Shown here one piece after another: positions 1 through 9,989 of a stretch of DNA of 64,000 nucleotides. The stretch comes from Galeruca laticollis (lineage: Eukaryota > Arthropoda > Insecta > Coleoptera > Chrysomelidae). Numbering within the stretch: position 1 is the stretch's first letter; the number at the start of each line of letters is the position of its first letter. The DNA is taken from the NCBI GenBank assembly GCA_963921935.1, contig OY998180.1:47050231-47114230 (forward strand), read 5' to 3'. The position numbers were made by a program, and so were the translations under genes. The notes below the pieces were generated by a model. It was not told the origin of the DNA and did not search any database. It saw nothing but the letters and a program-made list of their open reading frames with translations.

Positions 1-118
1 TCAGAGAAATATTTTTATTTTTTTTTCATAAAGCGTTGGTCTTTTTCAATTTCCTCTATTAAATTATCACTTAAAGTGGAGAAGAACTGGGCAGCGCCAT
101 CATGAAAAATACCAACGA

Positions 119-1120
119 CCGCACGTCTACACTGTACCAAGGCACAAAGCAAATGAATTAAATCGGCCGAGTGAGCTGACTAAACTATTGGCAGTGTGCG
201 CGCGTGACTTCCACGCCATACTGATTAAGCAATTGGCCGACAGTTCAGTTTGAAGACAATCGTGATGCACATCAAACTTATTTATCGGCCGATACAATAT
301 CGGTGCTGTCTGGGCGGGAAATAAGTGGACTGTAGTTTTTTTGATACCTAATAATGTATAGTTTGATATGTCAGCAATAAAAATGAAAGAAAAAACACTA
401 TAAAAAAGAGTAAGCAGATAACACTTACCCTGATTGTGGTAATAGGTCTTCTTGTCGGTACCGACTGATGATGTAGATAGGACCACCACGTGAATTTGAA
501 AGTCTGGGGCTATGCACTTAATTCCGAGAAAGTAAGAAGTTTTATAGTGATTGCGTACATCTATTGTCAACTACTAGCTAGCTACTACTACTACTTACGT
601 AAAAAATCTAGTTGGCATGTGCCAAACTATACTAAACTTTGGTGCAATGCTAAATGCTTCCAAAAATTAATTAAACAATTTCTGTGGGGATTGAACATGT
701 GCAATGTGCGAATTTTCATACATGTTCCTTCGTAACTCAATAAATGCAAGATTTTATAGTATAAATACAATATTTCAAATAAATGTATAGAAATATGAAA
801 TATAAATAAAAAACATTGACAAAAATTACCAACTTGGGTAAATTTCACTAATAATATTGTGAATTCCAGTTTTCGTCCTAAGCTACAGATTTGTCAGACG
901 GTTTCAACACTTCAAAATTTCTATTTTCGGTAAACAATATCACCGTTCGATTTATTTACTACAGTATCCTTTAAGTTCTATTAGGTTTTATTTTAACAAA
1001 AATGCGGTGTTGCCAAGAATTTTCCGAAATTTGAACAATTGGCACAAACACATGTTCATACTGATTAACAACCCGATTAAACTATCGGCCGATAAAAAGT
1101 CTATAGTGTGCGGGGGCTCT
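119..1120. repeat. Putative DNA-transposon-derived repeat with ATCGGCCGA motifs
   Basis: The stretch begins near CCGCAC (119-124) and ends near GTGCGG (1108-1113). The palindromic motif ATCGGCCGA or close variants recurs (about 170, 230, 285 and 1085). Two similar blocks in the same orientation, at about 177-214 and 1072-1124, share a TAAACTAT-GGC core followed by GTGTGCG. This looks like subterminal sequence of a non-autonomous DNA transposon, or of two partial copies. No transposase is recognisable and no target duplication was found. A minus-strand stretch at about 540-428 ends in a good splice-donor consensus, but I recognise no protein in it. Confidence 0.3.
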
Positions 1121-2468
1121 TAAGTCCATATAAATTTTAATATCAACTTATAAAGTATAAGCTTATAATATACAAGTGGAATGTATTTTTTTCCCAATCA
1201 GCCAATACCTCTGTTCCTCAGTTCGATTTCTCTTTTCTTCATAATGTAAACATTCCAGCGGAGTTTCACATCTAAATTGATGGTAGTTGGCTCTTTGAAT
1301 ACAAAATTAGATTGTTATTCAGTGTTAGTGGAATATGCTCTATTCATTTATTTATAAAATGTGAAGACTTACTTGTGTTAAGTTCAATTTAATTTTTTCT
1401 CAAGTCATGAACTCTATTGGCTGCTTATTGCAAATTATTAGCCTTGTTAGCCGCAGGTTCATTACTATTTGTTACCTCTAAAATTGCGTTATTATTATTA
1501 GCAATGGTATTATTTTTAAGTCTGGCAGATTACTTATATGTATAATGGGTAGAGGTCAGTTACTATAGAATTTCCCTGTAGTACAACAGCTTTAGTACCT
1601 CTAAAATTAGAATAAACTTCTTTGTTTGTATGATTAAAATATATCTAAATATTATTTTGGAAGGAAAAGATGATATGGTTCAATCTAAAAATGAAATTTA
1701 CTGTCTCGACCCTTGAGCCGGAGTTCCATAAATCCGTTTTACGATGGCACGATTCCGAAAAAAATATGTATTTCGTACGATAACTTTTTGCATGTCCTAT
1801 GCACACTACCAACGTAGACAAAAAGGACGGTATCATAACCTCAAAAACCAGATTTATTCTGTAATCTGTGATCAGTGAAATTTATTTTCTTATATATCAA
1901 TGCCTGTGACTCGGTGTTAATGCTTTCTTGTAATTCCTGACCATTAATTATTAGAAATAAAATGAAGTTTGGTTAAAAACCGTACGATATCGGACAAAAG
2001 TAAAAATAAATCCAACTTATCCGACGTCGTACGACTTCTTAAAAAATTATTCGGGAAAAAATTGGCGTCAAAATTTACGTCCAATAGGAAAATCAGTCTG
2101 ATCATCGTACCGTCGGACAACGGATGCATGGGACTCCTACTTTACTCTTTAATGTGGAATCTACTCATATTACTTTTTTAAATGTTAGTTTCATTTAAAA
2201 AAGTAATCTAAAAATACTCAAGATAGTCACGATACTTTCACCAAAAGTTGTTAGCAAAGTTAGCATGAGAATTTTGTTAGATCCAAAAGAAAATGACCCT
2301 AACAATTTTATACAGGTCAGTATGAGACATATGTAATAAAACATACATTTTTGAGGTACACTGAAGTAATAATTTTTCTTGGAACATGGGATATATTCAA
2401 TTGTTTTAGTAATTTTATATGTTACTCTTTTTTGTTACTGATCATTATTTAAAAGAAAAAGTACTTAC
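1121..2468. other. Noncoding, AT-rich stretch (inferred USP8 intron)
   Basis: No gene is supported here. Short open frames on both strands lack homology I recognise, and several are low-complexity. The motif CGTACGA recurs at about 1775, 1981 and 2026, which hints at old transposon sequence. The stretch lies downstream, in gene direction, of the 2628-2469 USP8 exon, so it is probably intron. The next rhodanese-domain exon was looked for on the minus strand here and not found. Confidence 0.4.
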
Positions 2469-2628
2469 TTCTACAATAATACTCCTTAGCCGTGATAATA
2501 CTGTTCCAAAACAGTTGTGTTTTCCTGTATCTTCATCCAATAGAATTAGAATATCAAATGTGTCTCGTTTGTCCCAAAGTTCTTTGGCTGGAGACTCGAG
2601 TCGCTGTCCTAAAGTATTTGCTGACAAC
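2469..2628 (-). CDS. Usp8: USP8-like exon, C-terminal half of rhodanese domain
   Basis: This is a 160-nt internal exon read on the minus strand. It is bounded by an acceptor ending TATGTTTAG before 2628 and a donor GTAAGT at 2468-2463. It begins with one base that completes the Gly codon split by the preceding exon, then reads LSANTLGQRLE... and carries W-DKRD and ILILLDED segments. These align by eye with the second half of the rhodanese-like domain of USP8/UBPY, which has a W-x-x-R-D pattern followed by an ILLD-type strand and a T-LR-L helix. In the family this domain precedes the deubiquitinase domain and binds regulatory partners. It ends in phase 0, and the next exon lies outside what I could recognise. 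It could be another rhodanese-containing USP paralogue. Confidence 0.75.
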
Positions 2629-2717
2629 CTAAACATAATACAAAAAATATGTAATTAATAAAATTAAATAATTGATAAAATAATTAAAGGTAGATTCTAA
2701 GAGTATTATTCACTTAC

Positions 2718-2874
2718 CCTGGCACTATCAACTCCCCAGGAATGTTAATAATATTACCTTTACTGGGATTGATTTTAGTTTTTAAAAAATCTGACTCAGG
2801 ACGAATATCAACTATAAGAAAATTATCTTCTGTTTGTAGGATCATAAACAGATCCCCAGGTTGTATAAAATGAT
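2718..2874 (-). CDS. Usp8: USP8-like exon, N-terminal half of rhodanese domain
   Basis: This is a 157-nt minus-strand exon with acceptor TTTTCAG just before 2874 and donor GTAAGTG at 2717-2711. It starts with two bases completing a codon and ends with GG of a split Gly codon; both phases match the neighbouring exons. The peptide begins HFIQPGDLFMIL and contains FLIVDIRPESDF, the typical LIIDaR strand-loop of rhodanese-like domains, then INIPGELIVPG. That Pro-Gly junction is where USP8 proteins continue into the next strand. There is no catalytic Cys loop in the usual sense, as in USP8, where the domain is non-catalytic. Downstream, 89 nt of intron separate it from the 2628-2469 exon. Confidence 0.78.
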
Positions 2875-3109
2875 CTGAAAACATAAATAGAAATAAATAT
2901 GAGGTATCAATTTGAAATCTTCCCACCCTTATTATCTTCCTTCCAGTAAATAATATGAGAAATCGAAAAAACAGGTCAATTTTATTTTCAAGGGGGACAT
3001 TTTAAATGAATATTTGTAGCCTTCATGATTCGATCCCCTAGGAGGGGTTACCCCTAGAATCTCAAATGGGAAGGGAGATCAATTCTATTTCCAATGGTTA
3101 GGTTAGGTT

Positions 3110-3970
3110 TGTAGTGAGTGGGTCTGTAAGGCCCTCCACTGCGACTCGTAAGAGTCTATTGTGGCTCATACCTATTCAGATTTCACCAAACAAGCCAAAA
3201 GTCTAAAGCTCTTCTTGCTGTCCAGGTATTTAGTGTTTGTTTGGCAATACTTGTTGCAATGTCAATTGTAGGTTCTGATCCGATGAAGACACGAGCGGCA
3301 CCCTCCCTTGCAAGAGAGTCGCCCTTCTCATTTCTATCCAAACCAGAGTGGCCAGAGATCCAGACCAGCGATACCCTGTTGCGTTCTCCTACTGAGGCGA
3401 GTCTTGTTTGGCAATCTACAACCAATTTCGACGTAACACGGTAGGAGCTAAGTGCTTTCAAAGCCGCTTGGCTGCCCGTGAAATTTTTTATTGATCTATA
3501 TGTGTGGTCGGATTGCCCCAAACTCTCCACACATGAAGCAATGGCGTAAATTTCCGCCTGAAATACGGTCGCATAGGTTTGAAATTTCTGTCCTAGGTCT
3601 GCGCCCGTATACACCCGCACCAGAACCTGAGGGTGTCTTTGAACCATCGGTGTACCAACAAATGTCTGCTCTTAAAAGTTCATCCTTACTGAGGACCCAT
3701 TCATCTCTTTGGAAATAGGACGGTATAAGGCAGATTGTAGTTTACTGCTGGAGGCATTATATCAGAGGTCATTCCCAAAACACTATGACTTTCAATGTCC
3801 GCTTGCATTCTGCCTTGCTATGTATACGCCTGTTTTGTGAATTTATAAATATGCACAATTTTATATGCTGTCCATCTGGCCTCCTTTTCCAGAAATATAT
3901 GGAGAGGAGGTAGGTCCAGGAGGATTTCCATGGCTGCTGACGGTGTAGTACTGATGGTCCATTGGTACCC
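3110..3970 (-). pseudogene. LINE 3' fragment: end of RT ORF and RNase H domain
   Basis: This is the 3' end of an RNase H-bearing non-LTR retrotransposon (R1/I/Jockey group). Reading the minus strand from about 3960, a segment like TTPSAAMEILLDLPPL is the conserved region after the RT. Next comes a YTDGSK motif (about 3630), the first catalytic Asp of RNase H. After a frameshift near 3600 the frame 3647-3183 continues with FQAEIYAIASC (catalytic Glu) and LVWISGHSGLDRNEKGD (the C-terminal His/Asp region). It is truncated 5' near 3970 and frameshifted, so inactive. Its 3' flank contains a GGTTAGGTTAGG run. It lies inside the long USP8 intron. Confidence 0.8.
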
Positions 3971-4445
3971 CGACTTATTATTTTTTGATCTGCAGTTTTC
4001 GAAAAATAACGTTCTAAACTTACAGAAGTAATTAGAACTTGTCTGCAGTGAGATGCATTATTGTATTGTATTGACTCTCCTTATAATAGAAATGGTTAGA
4101 AGAGTAGGTGGCATCGTCCAAACCTTGAATAACAGTAATAAATCTATTCTAACACGCGCGAGTTTTTATTTTTTGGTTATTTTCCTTTTACAAAAAGACT
4201 TGTGAGACAGAAATTCCACACATATCCTTCCTTTTTTGCATTCTTTAGTAAAAAGACCAGTGGCGAATTTACCACTAGGCAGACTAGGCAATCGCCTAGG
4301 GCTGCAAGGCAAGACCATTTTTGTAGATGGTATTTTGAGGAACAACTTTAATTCAAAACATTTTTTCATTTAGTCAATAGTTAACGTTTTACAGTGCAAT
4401 TTGTGCAAATCATTAATACATATGTATAATATATGTTTATATACA

Positions 4446-5103
4446 GGGTAGCTGTTAAAGGTGGAACCAAAGCTATAGTGCTTAAATGGTTCAACATACA
4501 AAACCCAAAATTTCAGAATTTCAACTAAATATATTTGTGCATATTTTAGCCCAAAAATTATTTTTTTTATAACTACAAAATTTTAATCATGGCCGCCATC
4601 TTCATTTTTTTAAATAGCAACATAGGTCATGTGATATACCATTTGAAAGGGTTTAACACCCTGATTACAAAAATATATCACACATGGAGTCTAAACACAA
4701 CAGAAAAGGTATTAATAATAGGGAGCGTAAGGGGCTGTGCATTTGACACAAGACGTCAAATATTATAACAATAACAATTATTGTTAATTAAGTTGCAAGA
4801 GACAGTGTTGAATAGTAAAATAATTTATTAAATTGAATCATTTCAAAGTAATTAGTAACAATGAATCAATTGACCGAAAAGGAAAGAATTGAAATACTCA
4901 GAATGGTTGGATATAGAGAAACAAAACGCACGCACGAAGAGGTTGTGGTAGATTTTTGTAATCAGGGTGTTAAACCCTTTCAAATGGTATATCACATGAC
5001 CTATGCTGCTATTTAAAAAAATCAAGATGGAGGCCATGCTTAAAATTTTGTAATTATAAAAAATCATTTTTGAGCTAAAAAATGCGCAAATATTAACAGC
5101 TAC

Positions 5104-5105
<2 letters not shown>
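4446..5105. mobile_element. MITE with long inverted repeats, mariner/DUF4817-like
   Basis: The ends are inverted repeats: GGGTAGCTGTTAA at 4446-4458 and TTAACAGCTACCC at 5093-5105, with TA-rich flanks. The inverted similarity extends inward for over 150 bp: 4620-4680 pairs with about 4945-5010, around a conserved GGTCATGTGATATACC block. Inside, 4861-4968 (+) encodes MNQLTEKERIEILRMVGYRE and continues for about 16 more residues. This resembles the N-terminal helix-turn-helix (DUF4817 type) of insect mariner-like transposases. The rest of the transposase is gone, so the element is non-autonomous. It is nested in the hAT element, just inside its left end. Confidence 0.75.

Positions 5106-5106
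<1 letters not shown>

Positions 5107-5163
<57 letters not shown>
5107..5163. repeat. (TA)n microsatellite
   Basis: An uninterrupted run of alternating T and A lies directly between the MITE right end and the truncated retrozyme copy. Confidence 0.97.
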
Positions 5164-5164
<1 letters not shown>

Positions 5165-5259
5165 CAACAATAAAGACATTCATGGGTAATTCACGCAAAA
5201 AAAGGGCTACTGAAACAGAGTGGTAACCGCGGACATGCATGTTTCTGGCTCATTTGCTG

Positions 5260-5261
<2 letters not shown>
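5164..5261 (-). mobile_element. Truncated retrozyme-like repeat copy
   Basis: Read on the minus strand, this 98-bp segment matches part of the units at 57.8-58.45 kb. It starts inside the hammerhead (GACAGCAAATGAGCCAGAAA at about 5261-5242), continues through CATGCATGTC and the stem I 3' strand CGCGGTTACC, then TTTCAGTAGCCC and the ACCCATGAAT tract. The first core box and stem I 5' strand are missing, cut exactly at the flanking (TA)n. Both sides are (TA)n microsatellite. It cannot form a complete ribozyme. Confidence 0.8.

Positions 5262-5316
<55 letters not shown>
5262..5316. repeat. (TA)n microsatellite
   Basis: This alternating AT run bounds the truncated retrozyme copy on its other side. 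With 5107-5163 it suggests insertion into, or growth from, a TA repeat. Confidence 0.97.
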
Positions 5317-5317
<1 letters not shown>

Positions 5318-5835
5318 CCATAGAAACCATTTCAACCTCTTTTTCCAAGATTGCGGCCGTGGAACAAGGGTGGCGACCCCACAAACTTGGTTTTAACCTT
5401 ACACTGACCCCCCCCCTACACATCTAAAAAATAAAATTGCGTCCTTTAAAAAACGCAAGGTAATGACTTAAAAATGTAACATTTCAATGGACTAATAAGC
5501 TGCGCGCCAATGCAATGCTAGTTTCAATGTTGCCAAAATCTGGTGATTTTTCACCAGACCTGGCAACATTGAACATTGGCTAGTTAGCAGCGATTAGAGA
5601 GGCGCCAATGGCGCCATCGCCCTCTGCCCTTCTCCTCATTCTGGTCATTCGTTTGTTTACTACAAGCAGTACAAGCACAGACTTGACAGACTGCGCGCGA
5701 GTGGCGTCAATTCACCTGTTTTATAGTTTTCGTATTAATGAGAGTTGTTGACCAGTGCCTATGTTCATGTTTTAGTTTAATTTGATAGTTTTTACAATAA
5801 TAAAGAATATTAGTGTTATAAAGTTAAAATTAATA

Positions 5836-8345
5836 AAAACATTCACACAGCCAGTGGAGCCTTTAAACGTAAGTTGGAAAAAATTAAAGAGGAAAAGCAC
5901 TTGGAAACGATAAATAAAAACCACAAACTTGACAACTTCTTTAAAACTACACAAGTTTCTGGTAACAATCAGGTCCAGGCTAGGGCTAGCGTTAGTTCTA
6001 TTTCTGATGAAATAAAAGACGACTATGCTGCTCCAAGCACTTTTACTGTTTCAACAGAAGTAGTTCCAGACAATGAAGTTTTAATTGAGAGTGATTCAGT
6101 GTCTGCCAATGGATCTTGTGAAAATGAATGCAACTTATTAGATCCGAGTACATGGGGTCCTTTGACATCAGTCTTGACCGACTATATTATAAAGAACCTT
6201 CCTACACATTGTTCCAGTATTAAGGACTGCGATTTTTCCAAATCCAAACGTGAATATGCCGACACTGTGAGAACAGCAAAATAACACATGTTTTTTACTC
6301 GTTTACAAAATGGGGAGTTGAAAAAGCGAGAATAGCTCATGTATTCAGCCTTCGGGTTCGGGAAATGAGAACTCTATTTGCAGGAGATTTAATGATTTTA
6401 AAAACAGTAGCCGGCTTTCCGAGCATGAAAAGAGTGCAGATCACGGGCTGAATACAAAAACATTTGTAAAACGTGCCAATGTTTTAGGAAAAATAGACTC
6501 CGCCTTACATGAAAACGATTTGAAGGAAGTTGACTATTGGCATCGAGTGCTTAAACGCGTTGTCCATGTAATTAAATTACTTGGCACGCGTGAGCTCGCT
6601 TTCCGTGGCTCTGGCGGTTCAAAAGAAATATTTGGTACTCCAGGAAACGGCAATTTTATGGGAGCCTTAGAGCTTTTGGCTGAATATGACGATTTTCTGA
6701 AAACTCATATTCAAACCAGAGGAAACCCTGGTTCTGGTAAAGTGAGCTATTTATCAAAAACCATTTGTGATGAATTTGTTGAGCTAATGTATAAGAAGTT
6801 TGTGTCTGTAATAGTGGAAGAACTCAAAGCAAGTAAATATTAAGCTTTGAGTGTTGATTCAACTTCTGATAATACTCATTCAGACCAGTTGACTCTGATT
6901 GTTCATTATGTTTTGAGTGATGGTACTCCAGTGGAGCGATTTATATCTTTCATCAAATTAAAAGCCCACTCTGGAGCACACATGGAAGAAATGATTTTGA
7001 ACAGTCTTTCAGAGTTAAATATTGCAGTTGGTGACATGAGAGTATAGTCGTATGACAATGCGGCTAATATGTCAGGCAAGTACAATGGCCTGCAAGCGCT
7101 CGTGAAAAAACAGAACAGCTTGGCTGAATACATTCCTTGTTCTGTCCACTCATTTAACTTAGTGGGTACAAATGCAGCAGACTGCTGTTTGCGAGCTACA
7201 AAACTTTTCATGTTTATTCAAAAAATATATGTATTTTTGAGTGCATCCACATCAACAAGGGCAGAGGTTGAGGTTTGGTAAAAGACAGTGAAACAACAAA
7301 AAAACTACTTCCAAAAAGACTTGATACGACTAGATGGGCTGCTAAATGGCACGCAGTAAGAGGTCTTTTACTCAATTACTGGAGCTACCATGATGCTTTG
7401 AGAAAAATAGCCGATGACCCAGATGAAACAAATGTTACAAGAGCAGAAGCAATCGGACTCTGCAAAGAGTTTTCGAAGTTAGAAATAGCTATCATGTTTA
7501 ACATGTGGTACGATATTTTAGAACGGTTTAACAAAAGCAGTGAAACTCTACAAAAAATAACTACTGACCCAAATGTCACTTGTCATGTGTACCAATCTAT
7601 GAACAAATATGTAGAAGGACTGAGAGATAGATATTATGTTTATGAGAGAAAAGGCGTGGAGAACAGAAACTTATGCTATTGATCTGGAAACAAAGAGACG
7701 GCCAAAAAGAAAACACATGGCTGATGAAGTTAGAGAAGGACGTGATACCGAAGTTGTGGTTAGAAGGAAAGAGGAAATGAAGATTAATACTTTCTTGGTT
7801 GTATTTGATAGGCTTACAACAGAATTAAATAAAATATCAGATGTGTACTATACCTTAAATAAGAGATTCCAATTTTTGAACATGTAATGGCAAACGAAGA
7901 AATAAGAGAAAAAGCAACTGAATTAGCAAACATTTACCAATCAGACATTGGGAGTGATTTTGCTGAAGAATGTGTACACTTTAAGGACTTTGTTGAAGGA
8001 CTGGGGTTCTTTGAAGAAGATAAAAGAAAAAGATAAAAAGAAAAGACAAAGCACAGAAATTTACCTTTAGAGTTCCTACAACTTATTCGTTACAAACAAT
8101 TAACTACACTCTTCCCAAACTTAGACACGACCCTGCGAATTTTACTGTGTATGATGACTTCAAGCGCGTCTGGTGAAAGATCTTTTAGCATTTTAAAAAG
8201 GATAAAAAATTATTTACGAGATGCTAGTTCTGACGCAAGATTGTCTAGTTTAGCAAGTTTTGTAGCTAATGCTGAACTTTGTAATAACTTGGACTTTCAT
8301 GAACTGATTAAAGAGTTAGCAGCTCAAAAAGCAAGAAAAGTTTAG
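5836..8345 (+). pseudogene. hAT transposase pseudogene (ZMYM6/DUF4371-like)
   Basis: Coding similarity starts at about 5836 with SGAFKRKLEKIKEEKHLE...LDNFF, the usual N-terminus of the zinc-finger/ZMYM-type hAT transposases. A segment at 6100-6180 (CENECNLLDPSTWGP) follows. Next are GNGNFMGALELLAEYDDFL and YLSKTICDEFVELM (6640-6800) of the DUF4371 catalytic region. The C-terminal dimerisation block is at 8151-8345 (SASGERSFSILKRIKNYLR). The reading frame is broken many times (stops or frameshifts near 6284, 6843, 7047, 7270, 7680, 7887 and 8035), so no functional product is possible. It fills the middle of the hAT element, between its two TIRs. Confidence 0.85.
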
Positions 8346-8940
8346 AGTTTAGGTATAAAATTATATGATTTATTTGTATTTCACTGAACATAATACAATA
8401 TACTGTAGTTCATTTGGTCTTTGTGCGTTAATACTTTACAAATCCACATTCTAAATTGAAAAGAATGACTTTTTCATTTCTAAGAATAAGAGTTGTTGAC
8501 TTTTCACCCGCATAGAGTGAAAAAGCCGCTCTTTCCGTTTTTTCACTTTACATATCAAAATAATCTAAATATTAATCTTAAAGTAGTTAACTTCTGAACT
8601 GGATAGACTACAAACTTGTGATTTTAAAACATCCAATACATGGAATAATTATTTCAAAGAAAGTCAACCGCAAATTAATTTTCCTGTTGGTTTTTGAGGT
8701 TTAATTTGTTTTAAAATAGCCCTTAAAAAACCTTAAAACTTGCTATTTTCGGTTGAATGTTAGAAAATACATCCCGGTTGTAGGAGTCGCTCGAAAAACC
8801 TTGCCTAGGGCCTCCAATGTCTTAAATCCGCCACTGAAAAAGTCTCTGTTAAGAAAAAAATTGTTCAGCAAATTTTAACAGTTTGGTAATATTGTTAAGG
8901 CAGTTTTATTTGTCGGGCCATTTAATGATGACTTCAAAAA

Positions 8941-9230
8941 GTGTATAGAAGTGTGAAAATGGTTTACATTTTTCAAGAAAGAATAGAAATGATTATAATT
9001 TATTATGGAAAGAAAGAAAGAAATCTACCTACTAATGTAAATCACCAGTATGTGCTTGATTGGGGGACAGAATTTAACGAAACTAGTTTGGTGAAAAATA
9101 CAAAAAATAATCCCAGAGTACTAAATGAAGAAGCTCAAACTAGAATCATGGGAACATATGCTGCAGAGCTTACTAGCTCCTTATGATTAGTAGCAGAACA
9201 GACCAGAATATCACGTGAGACAGAATACCA
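8941..9230 (+). pseudogene. DUF4817/mariner-like transposase N-terminal fragment
   Basis: The frame 8941-9186 reads FQERIEMIIIYYGKKERN, then VLDWGTEFNETSLVKN and RVLNEEAQTRIMG. After a stop it continues LVAEQTRISRE. This is the helix-turn-helix pair found at the N-terminus of many insect Tc1/mariner-type transposases. No catalytic DDE region follows; the sequence passes into a PLE fragment near 9230. It lies immediately right of the hAT target duplication. Its family is similar to the helix-turn-helix remnant inside the MITE at 4861-4968. Confidence 0.65.
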
Positions 9231-9810
9231 TCCGGAAATCCTAAAACATGTCAAAAACAGCCTAAAAACCCATAAAAACTACCCGATAAAAAACTTACAA
9301 CGAATTTTTGAACAAAGCACTTACAAAATTTACAATAATAACAGAAATAACCAAACACAAACTGAAACAAATTTAAACAGATACATATCAATACCATATA
9401 CAAACCAACTCTCAGAAAAACTAAAATACGTTTTATCCAAACACAACATTAACGTATGTCACAAAATTCAAAATACTTTATCACCATTATTCACTAACCT
9501 TAAAAGCCACATTAAAACTAAAAAAAAACTAACGTAGTATATTCTGTATCATGTTTGAACTGTCCAAAAAATATGTAGGTATGACAACACAACATCTAGA
9601 AAATCGTCTAAATAGTCACAAATACACAAAAAAAGCGTCCACCGCCCTACATAAACACAGAACAACTGAAAAACATGAGTTTGACTTCGATGATACAAAA
9701 ATACTAGCACAAGACTCTAATTACCACAAATTAGCAATCAAAGAAAAGATACATATAAAAAAGGAAAAACTGTTGTGGATGATAAGCAAGATACAGAAAA
9801 TTTGAGTCAA
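9231..9810 (+). pseudogene. Penelope-like element 3' fragment with GIY-YIG endonuclease
   Basis: The conceptual translation has the C-terminal part of a PLE reverse transcriptase (YISIPYTNQLSEKLKYVL, about 9380-9440). A GIY-YIG domain follows: YSVSCLNCPKKYVGMTTQHL (with a stop and frame change near 9535), NRLNSHK, a TALHKHRTTEKHEFDFDD segment and the KEKIHI helix. The linked RT and GIY-YIG order is diagnostic for Penelope-like elements. The frame 9551-9805 covers the endonuclease. The copy is 5'-truncated and broken. The region from 9811 to 9990 is AT-rich and empty. Confidence 0.78.
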
Positions 9811-9989
9811 ATCTACCATAATTTAATTTTATAATTGATTTATTAACCAAAATACATACATCCAAAAATAAAATAAAAATACTAGACATTTTTGATTTTA
9901 CTTGTATATCGTGAAGTTAATTCTAAGGTAAATAATTCTATCATTTTATCAGTAAGCTTGTTTTTATATATGTGCAGAGTGGTTAAATT

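Larger units (their letters stand above)
4258..8836 (+). mobile_element. hAT-superfamily DNA transposon with TIRs and target duplication
   Basis: The left end CAGTGGCGAATTTA (4258-4271) and the inverted right end (8836 leftwards, CAGTGGCGGATTTA) match at 13 of 14 positions and are typical hAT termini. CCTAGG-rich subterminal sequence follows on both sides. The 8 bp flanking the left end (4250-4257, AAAAAGAC) and the right end (8837-8844, AAAAAGTC) agree at 7 of 8 positions, as expected for the 8-bp hAT target duplication. The 4,579-bp element contains a broken transposase gene and later insertions: a mariner-type MITE at 4446-5105 and a (TA)n-bounded retrozyme fragment. It lies within the USP8 intron. 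This is an old copy that can no longer encode transposase. Confidence 0.88.

Noticed and set aside
127..570. Minus-strand open frame of 147 codons with a good splice donor near 428
   Set aside because: The peptide matches no family I know, it crosses the ATCGGCCGA repeat region, and no convincing acceptor was seen. More likely part of a transposon-derived repeat than a USP8 exon.
1944..2181. Overlapping open frames on both strands, Lys/Arg/Ser rich
   Set aside because: Opposite-strand shadows of an AT-rich, partly self-complementary stretch, with no splice signals or homology.
5239..5427. Open frame reading a long Ile-Tyr repeat
   Set aside because: Direct translation of the (TA)n microsatellite.
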